Notes under the pieces: model-generated | Seen by the model: the letters and a program-made list of their open reading frames with translations, nothing else | Told to the model about the DNA's origin: nothing | Databases searched by the model: none | Assembly: GCF_002734285.1 (NCBI RefSeq) | Contig: NZ_NSEA01000005.1 | Span: forward strand, 62,001-126,000 | DNA: 64,000 nucleotides | Origin: Fredinandcohnia onubensis | GTDB lineage: Bacteria; Bacillota; Bacilli; Bacillales; Bacillaceae_L | Direction of reading: 5' to 3' | In this document: in pieces, positions 26,511-35,521 of the stretch | How the letters are laid out: each line of letters starts with the position of its first letter | Numbering within the stretch: position 1 is the stretch's first letter | Made by a program: the position numbers and the translations under genes

Positions 26511-27971
26511 TTATTTTTTTGTTACTTCCCTCTCTACCATTCTAAATTGAGAAGGAGTTAAATTCGAATATTTTCTGAATACCTGGCTGAAATACCTAAC
26601 ATCTTCATAGCCTACCAAGTTTGAGATTTCGCTGATTGTTATAGATTCATTTTTAAGTAGTTCTTTAGCTTTTTCCATCCTAATTGTTGTTAGTGTTTCA
26701 ATAAACGTAACCCCAAGTTCTTGTTTAAATAATCGGGCAAGATAATTAGGGTGAATGTAGTAAGAGTCTGCATAGTCTTTCAAAGTTTTCTTAGTAGAGA
26801 ATTCTAGCTGCATGTCATTTGTTACTCTTTCCAATATGTCTTTACCCGTTAAGGAATTTTGGTCTTTTCCTAACGTTTCTATTAAATTTAAACATTGATT
26901 GAAAAATAACTCTGGTGAATCAAAACTCTGAAGCCATTCAAGTAATACATTAGACTTGTGATATTTCCAAACATAGAGTTGAAATGCATTCTCCTTTTTA
27001 TTTTGTGGAATGGTTTGATTTAAAATAAAGGTCAGTGCGTTTATGGATGTCTTTTTATCATTCGACGCCATCAAATTAGTCAGATTTGAGGTATAGCTTC
27101 GGTCTATTTCATCTCTATTAGTAATAGTAGAATCATCAGAAATACAGATATCTTTTATCGAGATGCTCCTTTTTTCCCCTAAGGTTAAATAAGATGGAAT
27201 TAAAGAAAAAGCTTTTGTGATTAAAGAAGACAAATTATTTAGATCTCTAATATTCTCGAATGTGATACTGGTGACTGTTTGATAGTCAATTAATTTCATC
27301 AGTTTTGTAAGCAAATTTTTATCGGCAAACATAATAAAGAATTGAGGAATTCCGTACATCCATATTAGTAACTGTTCTTCTGACAATGCTTCCTCTATTT
27401 TCATTCGTATATTTATAAAGTTATGTGTGCTATATAAATTTCCTAATAGGACTACATGAATAGCAGTATCCTCTTTTACAAAACCCGCTAAATATTGCCT
27501 AGCTTCTTCACTTAATTCAGCGATATCTTCTTTATTTGAAATATGATGTGAGATTTGATCATGAAACTGTTCGTGTTCCTTTTTACGTTCCAAGAGGATT
27601 CGGTCACGTTCCTTTAGTAATACAGTATGAAGTTCATCGGGATTAATAGGTTTTAATAGATAATCGGATACCCCTAATTTAATAGCTTCTTTTACAAAAG
27701 CAAATTCATCAAAACCGCTAATAACAATAAACTTAGATGTAGGAACAAGTTCTTTTGTTTTTTTGATAAATCCAATTCCAGTTAACTTAGGCATCATGAT
27801 ATCTACTAAAAATAAGTCTATCTTTAAAACGGAGGAAGCGATCTTTTCGATAAGATCATTTCCGTCATCCCCTTCGTAAACGATTTCAAAACCGTACTCA
27901 GAAAAAGGAAATTTATATTTGATACCTTCACGAATTAACTCTTCATCATCCAAGATCCCAATCTTTATCAT
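26511..27971 (-). CDS. Response regulator with AraC-type DNA-binding domain, YesN type
   Basis: 486 aa. The receiver domain (1-120) has the acidic pair DDEE (8-11), phospho-acceptor Asp57 in LFLVDIMMPK and the conserved lysine in DYLLKPIN. A long middle region of unknown fold precedes a C-terminal AraC double helix-turn-helix (about 385-480, ending SQVFRKYSNLTPSQFR). AAAGGGGAT precedes the ATG. Transcribed with the kinase and divergent from the sugar importer at 28255, which it presumably activates. Confidence 0.92.
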   Translation of the reverse strand: MIKIGILDDEELIREGIKYKFPFSEYGFEIVYEGDDGNDLIEKIASSVLKIDLFLVDIMMPKLTGIGFIKKTKELVPTSKFIVISGFDEFAFVKEAIKLGVSDYLLKPINPDELHTVLLKERDRILLERKKEHEQFHDQISHHISNKEDIAELSEEARQYLAGFVKEDTAIHVVLLGNLYSTHNFINIRMKIEEALSEEQLLIWMYGIPQFFIMFADKNLLTKLMKLIDYQTVTSITFENIRDLNNLSSLITKAFSLIPSYLTLGEKRSISIKDICISDDSTITNRDEIDRSYTSNLTNLMASNDKKTSINALTFILNQTIPQNKKENAFQLYVWKYHKSNVLLEWLQSFDSPELFFNQCLNLIETLGKDQNSLTGKDILERVTNDMQLEFSTKKTLKDYADSYYIHPNYLARLFKQELGVTFIETLTTIRMEKAKELLKNESITISEISNLVGYEDVRYFSQVFRKYSNLTPSQFRMVEREVTKK

Positions 27972-28178
27972 AAACGTATCCCCTTTATAATGATGTCTCT
28001 ATAGCTAAGTAATATTTTATAAATATAGTATCAAGTCTAATTATACAGATAAATGTGAAAATTTTAAACATCAATGGTTTAAAATGTCACATTGTTGAAA
28101 AAATAAAAGTTTTGTAACATTTTACCTAGAGGATGTTTCGAATTAAAAAAGTAGTCTCTTACTATTTTTTATAGCAAG

Positions 28179-28194
28179 TTGTTAGCGCTAACAA
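28179..28194. promoter_or_regulatory. Palindromic cre (CcpA) site upstream of the sugar importer
   Basis: TTGTTAGCGCTAACAA is a perfect 16-bp palindrome and fits the cre consensus TGWNANCGNTNWCA exactly. It lies 61 bases before the binding-protein ATG, so glucose repression is likely. A dedicated LacI-type repressor is the alternative. The 27972-28254 gap otherwise holds the divergent promoters. Confidence 0.75.
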
Positions 28195-28254
28195 TTAAAT
28201 TGCGAAACATTTAATCTTTTAAAATGAATTTTTAATAAAACAGGGGGGTACAAG

Positions 28255-29499
28255 ATGAAAAAGAAATTATTAGTTGGTTTAATCATTAGCTGTCTTTTAT
28301 TCGTAGTTGGTTGTGGCAGCAGTTCAGATTCTGCTTCATCAAAAGATTCTGGTAAAGTTCAACTTGAGTGGTTTATGTGGGCGAGTAATGATGCAGAAGT
28401 AAAGTCTTGGCAAGAGATGGCTGACAAAGTTAATGAGCAGTATCCTGATATTCAAGTAAACTTAAAGACGGCACCTTTTGCAGAGTATTGGAATAAGCTT
28501 CAAACACAGGTTGCTGGTGGTACAGCACCTGATATTATTTCAATGCAAAGTATGCGCTTACAAAGCTACGGTAGTGCCCTTGAACCACTGGATGAGTTTA
28601 TCGAAAAAGACGACAATTTTAAACTAGATGATTTCAATAAAACGATTGTTGAGAATATGAAATATGATGGGAAACAAGCTGTACTGCCTTATGATTATGG
28701 GGCAATCATTATGTACTATAATAAAGACTTATTTAAAAAACATAATGTTCCTGAACCTAAACCAGGCTGGACATGGGATGAGTTTCAAGAAACAGCAAAA
28801 GCTCTTAGCAAAGACGGAGATTATGGTTTTATCGCAAATGCCTATCCAGATTTCTGGTTCCCGTTCCTTCTCTCAAATGGAGGACAGTACTTGGATGAAG
28901 GTAAATATAAAATCAATGTTCCTGAAAACGTTAAAACAATTCAAAGTTTAGTAGATATGGTCGGGAGTAAGACATCACCTGAGATGGTGGCGACGAACAA
29001 TGGAAGCTGGTCTATGGAACAGTGGTTAAAAGGTAATGTTGGAATGGTAGCCGATGGACCATGGGATACATTATGGTATAACGACGCAGCCAATTTCGAA
29101 TTTGGTATTGCAACCATTCCAGTTGGTGACAAAGATTCAGTTAGTGTATCTGCAGGTTCTGGATTTGCGATTAGTAAAGACAGTGATCATAAAGAAGAAG
29201 CATACAAAGCGATTACAGCTTTGACAAACCTTGAAGCACAAAAAACCCTTGCTTCAACAGGCCGTGCTTACCCAGCACGTATGGCTGCACTTGAAGATTA
29301 CTTTAGTCAAGTACCAGCAGAGTTTAAGCCGGTCTTAGAATACCAAGATCAGCATACTGTACCATATGAAATTACGGATACATGGAATCAAGCTAGTGAT
29401 ATTTTAACAAAAGGGTTGATACCACTTCTGAATGGAGAGAAATCACCTAAGGAAGGTTTAGATGAAATTCAAAAGCAGCTTGAAAGTATCGAAAAATAA
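28255..29499 (+). CDS. Sugar ABC transporter substrate-binding lipoprotein
   Basis: 414 aa, family 1 solute-binding protein. The signal peptide ends in VVGC (Cys20). The mature part starts VQLEWFMWASN and shows the MalE-like stretch GNVGMVADGPWD. It probably binds an oligosaccharide or glycoside. First gene of an SBP-permease-permease-glycosidase operon facing the YesMN pair, with a cre palindrome upstream. No ATPase is encoded here; a shared MsmX-type ATPase elsewhere is expected, as in other Bacillus sugar importers. Confidence 0.9.
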   Translation: MKKKLLVGLIISCLLFVVGCGSSSDSASSKDSGKVQLEWFMWASNDAEVKSWQEMADKVNEQYPDIQVNLKTAPFAEYWNKLQTQVAGGTAPDIISMQSMRLQSYGSALEPLDEFIEKDDNFKLDDFNKTIVENMKYDGKQAVLPYDYGAIIMYYNKDLFKKHNVPEPKPGWTWDEFQETAKALSKDGDYGFIANAYPDFWFPFLLSNGGQYLDEGKYKINVPENVKTIQSLVDMVGSKTSPEMVATNNGSWSMEQWLKGNVGMVADGPWDTLWYNDAANFEFGIATIPVGDKDSVSVSAGSGFAISKDSDHKEEAYKAITALTNLEAQKTLASTGRAYPARMAALEDYFSQVPAEFKPVLEYQDQHTVPYEITDTWNQASDILTKGLIPLLNGEKSPKEGLDEIQKQLESIEK

Positions 29500-29514
29500 A
29501 CGGTAGTAAACCTT

Positions 29515-29553
29515 GATTGGCTAATAGAATATCCTTCATTCTTTTAGCCAATC
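29515..29553 (+). terminator. Intra-operon hairpin after the binding-protein gene
   Basis: GATTGGCTAA (29515-29524) pairs exactly with TTAGCCAATC (29544-29553). A weak T-run follows (ATTTTTATC). It probably favours binding-protein mRNA over the permease part. Confidence 0.55.
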
Positions 29554-29585
29554 TCACAATTTTTATCAACAAGGAGGGAGATTGA

Positions 29586-30527
29586 ATGAACCTATCATAC
29601 GTAGAAAATGAAAAAAAGGCAGCTACCGTTAAAAAAACAAAACGCTCCCGAAAAACAAGTGATTCTCGTGCAGCAATATTCTTTTTGCTTCCTAACCTTA
29701 CTGGTTTTTTAGTATTTACATTAATCCCAATTATTGCAACATTCCTACTTAGTTTGTTTGAATGGTCCCTAATATCTGAACCGAAGTTTGTAGGTTTTCA
29801 TAACTATGTTCGTTTATTTACACAAAATCCAGACTTTGGGCAGGTAATTTTTAATACTCTATTCTATGTAATTGTATATGTCTTATTAAATTTGGTTGTC
29901 TCACTTGGCTTTGCTACCTGGCTGAGTCAAAAAATCAAAGGTATAAAAATATATCGTGCATTATTATTTTTACCAGTCCTTGTTTCACCTGTTGCGATTG
30001 CAATGGTATGGCAATGGATGTTTGAACCCCAAAATGGGTTATTGAATTGGGCATTTCAGTTGGTAGGACTTCAAGGTCCTAACTGGCTTGGAGATACAAA
30101 ATGGGCAATGATTTCTTTAATCATCATGTGCGTTTGGCAAAATTTTGGCTACAATATGATTATTTATTTAGCAGCTATGCAAGGTGTGTCACCCTCTGTT
30201 TTAGAAGCAGCTTCAATCGATGGTGCTGGGCCAATTGTTCGATTCTTTAGAATAACTCTGCCGGCTATCAGCCCAGCGATATTTTTTGGAACTGTAATGA
30301 CTTTAATAAATGCATTCCAAATCTTCGACCAAGCATATGTACTAACAAATGGTGGGCCAGGTAATTCTACAGAAGTCCTAGGGCTATATATTTATAAAAA
30401 TGCATTTCAATGGTTCAAGATGGGAGATGCAGCTGCGCTTGCTGTTATAATGTTTGGCTTTATTTTATTAGTTACAATTATCCAGTTGGTGCTGCAGAAG
30501 AAGTGGGTTCATTATGAGACTAAGTAA
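29586..30527 (+). CDS. Sugar ABC transporter permease, MalF/UgpA type
   Basis: 313 aa with six membrane helices after a basic cytoplasmic N-terminus (KKTKRSRKTSD). The BPD domain carries the EAA loop EAASIDGAGPIVRFFRITLP, the site that contacts the ATPase. AAGGAGGG precedes the ATG. Works with the MalG-type permease 11 bases downstream. Confidence 0.92.
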   Translation: MNLSYVENEKKAATVKKTKRSRKTSDSRAAIFFLLPNLTGFLVFTLIPIIATFLLSLFEWSLISEPKFVGFHNYVRLFTQNPDFGQVIFNTLFYVIVYVLLNLVVSLGFATWLSQKIKGIKIYRALLFLPVLVSPVAIAMVWQWMFEPQNGLLNWAFQLVGLQGPNWLGDTKWAMISLIIMCVWQNFGYNMIIYLAAMQGVSPSVLEAASIDGAGPIVRFFRITLPAISPAIFFGTVMTLINAFQIFDQAYVLTNGGPGNSTEVLGLYIYKNAFQWFKMGDAAALAVIMFGFILLVTIIQLVLQKKWVHYETK

Positions 30528-30538
30528 GGAGGTATGAA

Positions 30539-31351
30539 ATGAGACCCCTATCAATACTAAATCGATCAACATTGACTCTGGTATGTATTCTGGTATTTAT
30601 TCCGTTTTTATGGATGGTAGTTACATCGTTAAAACCGGATGACGAGGTATTATCAATGGATTGGATTGGTTCCCGTTTAGCATGGGAGAATTACCCAAGG
30701 GCGTTGGAATTTTTCCCTTTTGGTACATTCTTTCTTAATAGTTTGATTGTTGCAGTTGTCGGAACATTTTTGGTTCTTCTGACATCAAGTTTAGCGGGAT
30801 ACGCTTTCTCCAGGCTTAGATTTAAAGGAAGGGATAAAATATTTGGGGCTTATTTGATTACGTTAATGGTTCCGCAACAGGTAATAGTAGTTCCGCTCTT
30901 TTTATTAATGAAAGAATTTGGATGGGTTAATAGCTATTGGGCTTTAATTATTCCATCTGCATTTACAGCTTTTGGTACTTTTTTATTGCGGCAATTTTAC
31001 CTAACCATCCCATATGAAGTGGATGAGGCCGCTCGAATTGATGGATGCAGCCATTTCGGCGTCTATTGGAGGATTCTTCTCCCATTGATTAAACCAGGAT
31101 TAGCCACTTTGACTGTATTTACTTTTATAGGGTACTGGAATGCATTCTTATGGCCTCTAATTATAACTAATGACGAGATATTATATACGCTACCGCTCGG
31201 ATTGCAAATGTTTCATGGTCAGTATTCAACTCAATGGAACTTACTGATGGCAGCGTCAACATTGACTACATTACCATCGTTTATTGTTTATTTGATTGCA
31301 CAACGATACATTGTCGAAGGTATCTCAACGTCTGGTTTAGGCGGTAGATAA
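30539..31351 (+). CDS. Sugar ABC transporter permease, MalG/UgpE type
   Basis: 270 aa with six membrane helices. The EAA loop is EAARIDGCSHFGVYWRILLP, and the C-terminus AQRYIVEGISTSGLGG is typical of MalG-type subunits. AAGGAGG precedes the ATG. Confidence 0.92.
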   Translation: MRPLSILNRSTLTLVCILVFIPFLWMVVTSLKPDDEVLSMDWIGSRLAWENYPRALEFFPFGTFFLNSLIVAVVGTFLVLLTSSLAGYAFSRLRFKGRDKIFGAYLITLMVPQQVIVVPLFLLMKEFGWVNSYWALIIPSAFTAFGTFLLRQFYLTIPYEVDEAARIDGCSHFGVYWRILLPLIKPGLATLTVFTFIGYWNAFLWPLIITNDEILYTLPLGLQMFHGQYSTQWNLLMAASTLTTLPSFIVYLIAQRYIVEGISTSGLGGR

Positions 31352-31386
31352 AAATTTATTATATATAAATCAGGAGGATTTTCCAT

Positions 31387-33387
31387 ATGTGCCAATATGA
31401 ATTACGTTTTAGACAAATCCATTTAGATTTTCACACAAGTCCTTATATACCAGGAATTGGATCTGAATTTAATCCAGAAGAATTTGCAGATGTACTTGAA
31501 AAAGCAAAGGTGAATTCGATTACTTGTTTTGCAAGATGTCACCATGGGCACCTATATTATGACTCCACACTGTTTCCGGAGATCATACACCCTCATCTTA
31601 CCAATGAAAACTTACTAAAAGAACAAATTGAGGCCTGTCACAAAAGAAATATCCGTGTGCCTATTTACATCACAGTACAATGGGATGATTACATTTCAAA
31701 AAAATACCCAGAATGGCTTGCGCGTGATGTAAACGGAGAGCCCATTTATCATCCAGAACCCAACAAAGATAAAGGGTTTTACAGTCATTTATGTGTGAAC
31801 AGTCCTTATATAGATTATCTAAAAGCGCAGACACAAGAAGTGTTAGATTCTCTTCCAGTGGACGGATTATTTTTTGATATTGTCAATCCATTAGAATGCT
31901 CCTGCGATAACTGCAGAAATGGAATGGAAAAAGAAGGCTTAAACCCAAATAGTAGGGAAGATCGAATCTCATATGGGCAAAAAGTGATTGATCAATTCAA
32001 ATTAGATCTCACTGCGTTTATTCGAGAAAGTAATAAAGAATGTTCTATTTTTTATAATAGAGGTCATATCACAACTGCACACCGCTCAGTAAGGGATGCC
32101 TATACTCATTTTGAATTGGAGTCACTACCAGGTGGTGAATGGGGGTATCAACATTTCCCGATAACAGCACGATACGCTAGAAATCTAGGTTTAGATTCAC
32201 TAGGGATGACCGGAAAGTTCCACACAACCTGGGGTGACTTCCACTCCTTCAAAAATAAAGCTGCTTTAGAATATGAATGCTTCCGCTCCTTAGCATTGAA
32301 TTTAAAAAGTATGGTAGGGGATCAATTGAATCCAAATGGGAAGATATCACAGCCTGTTTACGATCTTATTGGGTCCGTTTATTCCCAGATTGAAGCGAAA
32401 GAGCCATGGTGTAAAAATGCGGTACATTTAGTTGAGATTGGTGTCTTTACACCTGAAGAGTATTTAGATAGGCAAAGTCTTGGTGGACTGCCTCCTGCTA
32501 TTATGGGAATTACAAGAATGCTAGAAGAAGGCGGGCATCAATTTGATATAATAGATTCACAAAGTGATTTGGAAAAATATAAAGTATTAGTTTTACCTGA
32601 TACTATTCCTGTAAACGAACAATTAGAAAATAAACTAGAACATTATCTGGAAAATGGCGGAAAGCTTATTGCTAGCTACCAATCCGGACTACAACCAGAT
32701 CACAAAAAATTTGCGCTGTCATCACTAGGTGTAGAACTAGTCGGTGAAGCTCCATTTAGTCCAGATTTCTTGGTTCCAAGAGGAACATTAGGGAAGGGTC
32801 TTCCTGAGACAGAACATGTTATGTATCAAAAGGGATTGCAGGTTCGAGTTTTGGAAGGTACGGAGGTATTGGTAGAAACTAAAGTTCCTTATTTCAATCG
32901 GACAGAGGAACAATTTTGTTCTCATCTCCATACTCCATCATCAGAGGAAACAGGTTATCCAGGTGTTGTTAGAAAGGGATCAAGTATTTACTTTATGCAC
33001 CCAATTTTTAGCCAGTACAATCAATATGCACCTCACTGGTGTAAACAGCTCTTTTTAAATGCCTTAGAACAACTTCTACCGGAGCCTCTGATTAAACATA
33101 ACGGTCCGTCAACAATGCAGGTCACAATAAATGAGCAGGAAAATAATGGGGTAATTCATTTGCTTCATTATATCCCAGAACGCCGTTCAGAAAAGCTTGA
33201 TATCGTGGAGGATGTCATCCCACTTTATCAAATCGATCTATCTGTCCACCTTCCAAAGAAAATAACAGGTATCCGTTGTGTACCTGAAAATATTTCATTG
33301 AATTTCACTGAGAAAGATGGCAGGATCAACTTTAGCGTTCCGAAGATTGAAGGGCATCAAATGATCGAACTTCAATATGGTGAATAA
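31387..33387 (+). CDS. GHL6-type putative glycoside hydrolase with trimerisation-like domain
   Basis: 666 aa, no signal peptide, so intracellular. The N-terminal half begins FRQIHLDFHTSPYIPG and continues as a TIM-barrel with DGLFFDIVNP and the cysteine cluster CSCDNC (about residues 176-181). This matches the hypothetical glycoside hydrolase 6 type as I recall it. Residues about 350-560 resemble a beta-galactosidase trimerisation/GATase-like domain (YLENGGKLIASYQSG). It probably cleaves the glycoside imported by the upstream transporter. Bond specificity is unknown; its position between the two iol blocks suggests that the aglycone or product could be an inositol. Confidence 0.72.
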   Translation: MCQYELRFRQIHLDFHTSPYIPGIGSEFNPEEFADVLEKAKVNSITCFARCHHGHLYYDSTLFPEIIHPHLTNENLLKEQIEACHKRNIRVPIYITVQWDDYISKKYPEWLARDVNGEPIYHPEPNKDKGFYSHLCVNSPYIDYLKAQTQEVLDSLPVDGLFFDIVNPLECSCDNCRNGMEKEGLNPNSREDRISYGQKVIDQFKLDLTAFIRESNKECSIFYNRGHITTAHRSVRDAYTHFELESLPGGEWGYQHFPITARYARNLGLDSLGMTGKFHTTWGDFHSFKNKAALEYECFRSLALNLKSMVGDQLNPNGKISQPVYDLIGSVYSQIEAKEPWCKNAVHLVEIGVFTPEEYLDRQSLGGLPPAIMGITRMLEEGGHQFDIIDSQSDLEKYKVLVLPDTIPVNEQLENKLEHYLENGGKLIASYQSGLQPDHKKFALSSLGVELVGEAPFSPDFLVPRGTLGKGLPETEHVMYQKGLQVRVLEGTEVLVETKVPYFNRTEEQFCSHLHTPSSEETGYPGVVRKGSSIYFMHPIFSQYNQYAPHWCKQLFLNALEQLLPEPLIKHNGPSTMQVTINEQENNGVIHLLHYIPERRSEKLDIVEDVIPLYQIDLSVHLPKKITGIRCVPENISLNFTEKDGRINFSVPKIEGHQMIELQYGE

Positions 33388-33417
33388 GCATATGCTTTCA
33401 CTAAGAAACATTGTGTA

Positions 33418-33441
33418 GGGGCATCTATCTAATAGATGCCC
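33418..33441 (+). terminator. Hairpin after the GHL6 gene
   Basis: GGGCATCT pairs with AGATGCCC around an 8-base loop. No T-run follows, so its role as a terminator is uncertain. Confidence 0.4.
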
Positions 33442-33566
33442 AACAGTATATACATGTTATTAAAAAAATGAATTTGGCCTGAATATAGAGTATTATAGAA
33501 TGTGCTTGATAATTCCTATGATAGATTGAAAAATGAAAAGCCTATGAGAATTGCGAGGAGATGTAG

Positions 33567-34871
33567 ATGAAAAGGAACATAATATTCATTTGTATTGTAT
33601 GTATGTTATTTATATCCGGTTGCTCCTCACAATTTTTTTTATTTAATGACGATAGAAGTATGTCTAATAATGATCAAAAGGATAACGAGTTAGTGATCTC
33701 AGCACTTCCATCTACTGCTGTTCGACTTGAGGCTGACGGAAAGGCATTTATGGCTGAACATCCAGAGGTGAAAATAAAAATTAATGAATATGAAGAGAGT
33801 ATCTATAAAGAACAGGCACCGAAGTTGTTTATTTCATCTGAAAAACCAGATATCGCTTGGTATTGGAATGAACGTAATTATGAAGAAATTGTGGAATCAG
33901 GGGCGCTTGTTCAACTTGATTCATTATATAAGGACGAGGGTTGGACTAAAGTACTTGAGCCTAATACATTAAAGCGGTACACCTCCAAAGACGGACACAA
34001 ATATTCTGTCAATACGAATATTGTTTGGACACCGGTTATTTTTTACAACAAACAAGCTTTCCTCGAAGCAGGGGTAAAGGTGCCAGAAACGTTTGATGAG
34101 TTATTTGCGATGGCTATACAGTTAAAAAACAAGGGTTATATTCCGCTTATTTCAGCAATTGGAGAACCTGCAGTCAGGGGACATATCTTCGATGCCCTTA
34201 TACAACGTACCCTTACTCAAAAGCAATTTAACGAATTAATTCTTCATCATGATGACAACGATAAACTCTATCAAAGTAAAGAGATACTCTCCACATGGAA
34301 AATGATGCGTCGAATGGCAAACGAATTAATGCCAGAAAACTTTGACACGGTTACAGAGGAAGAAGCGCGGGCGTTGTTTGTGCAAGGTAAAGCAGCGATG
34401 TACTCAACTATTTCTATGCAGGCTGGATTTTTGGAGGAACAATTACCGGAAAATTTTAACATTGGTTTTTTTTATTACCCATCTGTTAAAAAAAACATCA
34501 AACCTAAAGTACAGTTATATACAGGGGATGCGCTTATGGTTATAAAAGGAACTGGAAAAGAAGAGCTTGCTAAAAAGTTCGTTGCTTTTGTTATGAGCTA
34601 TGAACGTCAAAAGGCGTTGGCTGCACAACGAATGACTTTTCCGTCCAGAACAGATATTAAGAATGAGGATCTGGATCAGTATGGTGAATTGTATTCAAAC
34701 ATGTATCGAGAAATGAATAAGTTGGGAACAACACAACTATGGGATGATAGTGTTCCGACAGAAGTAGCAAATAAAAGTTTTCAACTTCACCTAGAAGTGA
34801 TGACAGATAAAAAAGAACCAATAGAGGCAGGAAAAGAGCTTCAAGACATATATGATAAAGTAACCAAATAG
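33567..34871 (+). CDS. Second sugar ABC substrate-binding lipoprotein (orphan)
   Basis: 434 aa with a signal peptide ending in the lipobox ISGC (Cys19), then a family-1 binding fold (VISALPSTAVRLEADGKAF... GKAAMYSTISMQAG). It differs clearly from the binding protein at 28255. No permease follows; it lies at the end of the importer and glycosidase group, 179 bases after the GHL6 gene. It may give the same permease pair a second ligand specificity, or act as a YesMN co-sensor. GCGAGGAG precedes the ATG. Confidence 0.83.
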   Translation: MKRNIIFICIVCMLFISGCSSQFFLFNDDRSMSNNDQKDNELVISALPSTAVRLEADGKAFMAEHPEVKIKINEYEESIYKEQAPKLFISSEKPDIAWYWNERNYEEIVESGALVQLDSLYKDEGWTKVLEPNTLKRYTSKDGHKYSVNTNIVWTPVIFYNKQAFLEAGVKVPETFDELFAMAIQLKNKGYIPLISAIGEPAVRGHIFDALIQRTLTQKQFNELILHHDDNDKLYQSKEILSTWKMMRRMANELMPENFDTVTEEEARALFVQGKAAMYSTISMQAGFLEEQLPENFNIGFFYYPSVKKNIKPKVQLYTGDALMVIKGTGKEELAKKFVAFVMSYERQKALAAQRMTFPSRTDIKNEDLDQYGELYSNMYREMNKLGTTQLWDDSVPTEVANKSFQLHLEVMTDKKEPIEAGKELQDIYDKVTK

Positions 34872-34928
34872 ACTTTGGGATTGCAAAGGGGAGCTTTGTA
34901 TGGCTGTTTTAAATATCTATTAAAAAGG

Positions 34929-34957
34929 AATCGGGAAATGTTTTTCTCGATTTTTTT
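34929..34957 (+). terminator. Probable terminator after the orphan binding protein
   Basis: AATCG...CGATT closes an imperfect hairpin and runs into a row of T residues (34950-34957). Confidence 0.55.
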
Positions 34958-35166
34958 ATTATATTAAATAGGATCTATAAATTTTGTTGAGGTTTAACCA
35001 AAATTTGGTATGCGAAAAAAATACACAAACTCTTTATTCTATTTTTACTTGAATTGTCGAGTAACAAGCGAAGCGCAGTAGACTAAACCCGAACAGTTAT
35101 TTAGAACTTAAAAATTAAGTGATTTATTGACTTTGAAAATAATACATTATAATATTTGAATATACA

Positions 35167-35275
35167 TCACCAAAATATTACCAAAACATAATAAAATTAT
35201 ACGCATCGAAGCTAGAGGATTTTTTTATTCAATCAAATATTAGGATTTTTTGTGAGTATAATGAAAACGCTTTTA
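35167..35275 (+). promoter_or_regulatory. iolE-iolG control region: tandem IolR repeats and cre-like site
   Basis: TCACCAAAATA (35167) and TTACCAAAACA (35178) are spaced 11 bases apart and are followed by ACATAATAAAATTATAC, nearly identical to the iolA upstream region (17952-17988). TGAAAACGCTTTTA (35262-35275) matches the cre consensus with one mismatch. A separate CCAAAATTTGG palindrome lies at about 34997-35009. The 34872-35521 gap holds these sites and no convincing gene. Confidence 0.62.
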
Positions 35276-35521
35276 AACAATGGGTGATGGTAAGTTTGGA
35301 GAATTATTTGTTATTCGCTTCTATGGAATTGACTCAATCTCAGTTACTTGTACAAAAGAAGAGCATCAGCCAGAAGTTGGAGGATGTAACGGCTTGCAAA
35401 ATACAAAAGTGGCAATCACATGCCAGAAATCTGTTGTACAAACGAAGTTATTGAACTTGTTGATGGGGAAGGTAATGGCTTAATTAGTAGACAATAGAAA
35501 ATACTGAGGGGAAGAGATATT

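Noticed and set aside
35280-35483. Forward open frames of 55-67 aa before iolE
   Set aside because: All three forward frames are partly open here, none has a ribosome site, and the stretch sits between the cre-like site and iolE. A decayed gene cannot be excluded but cannot be supported.
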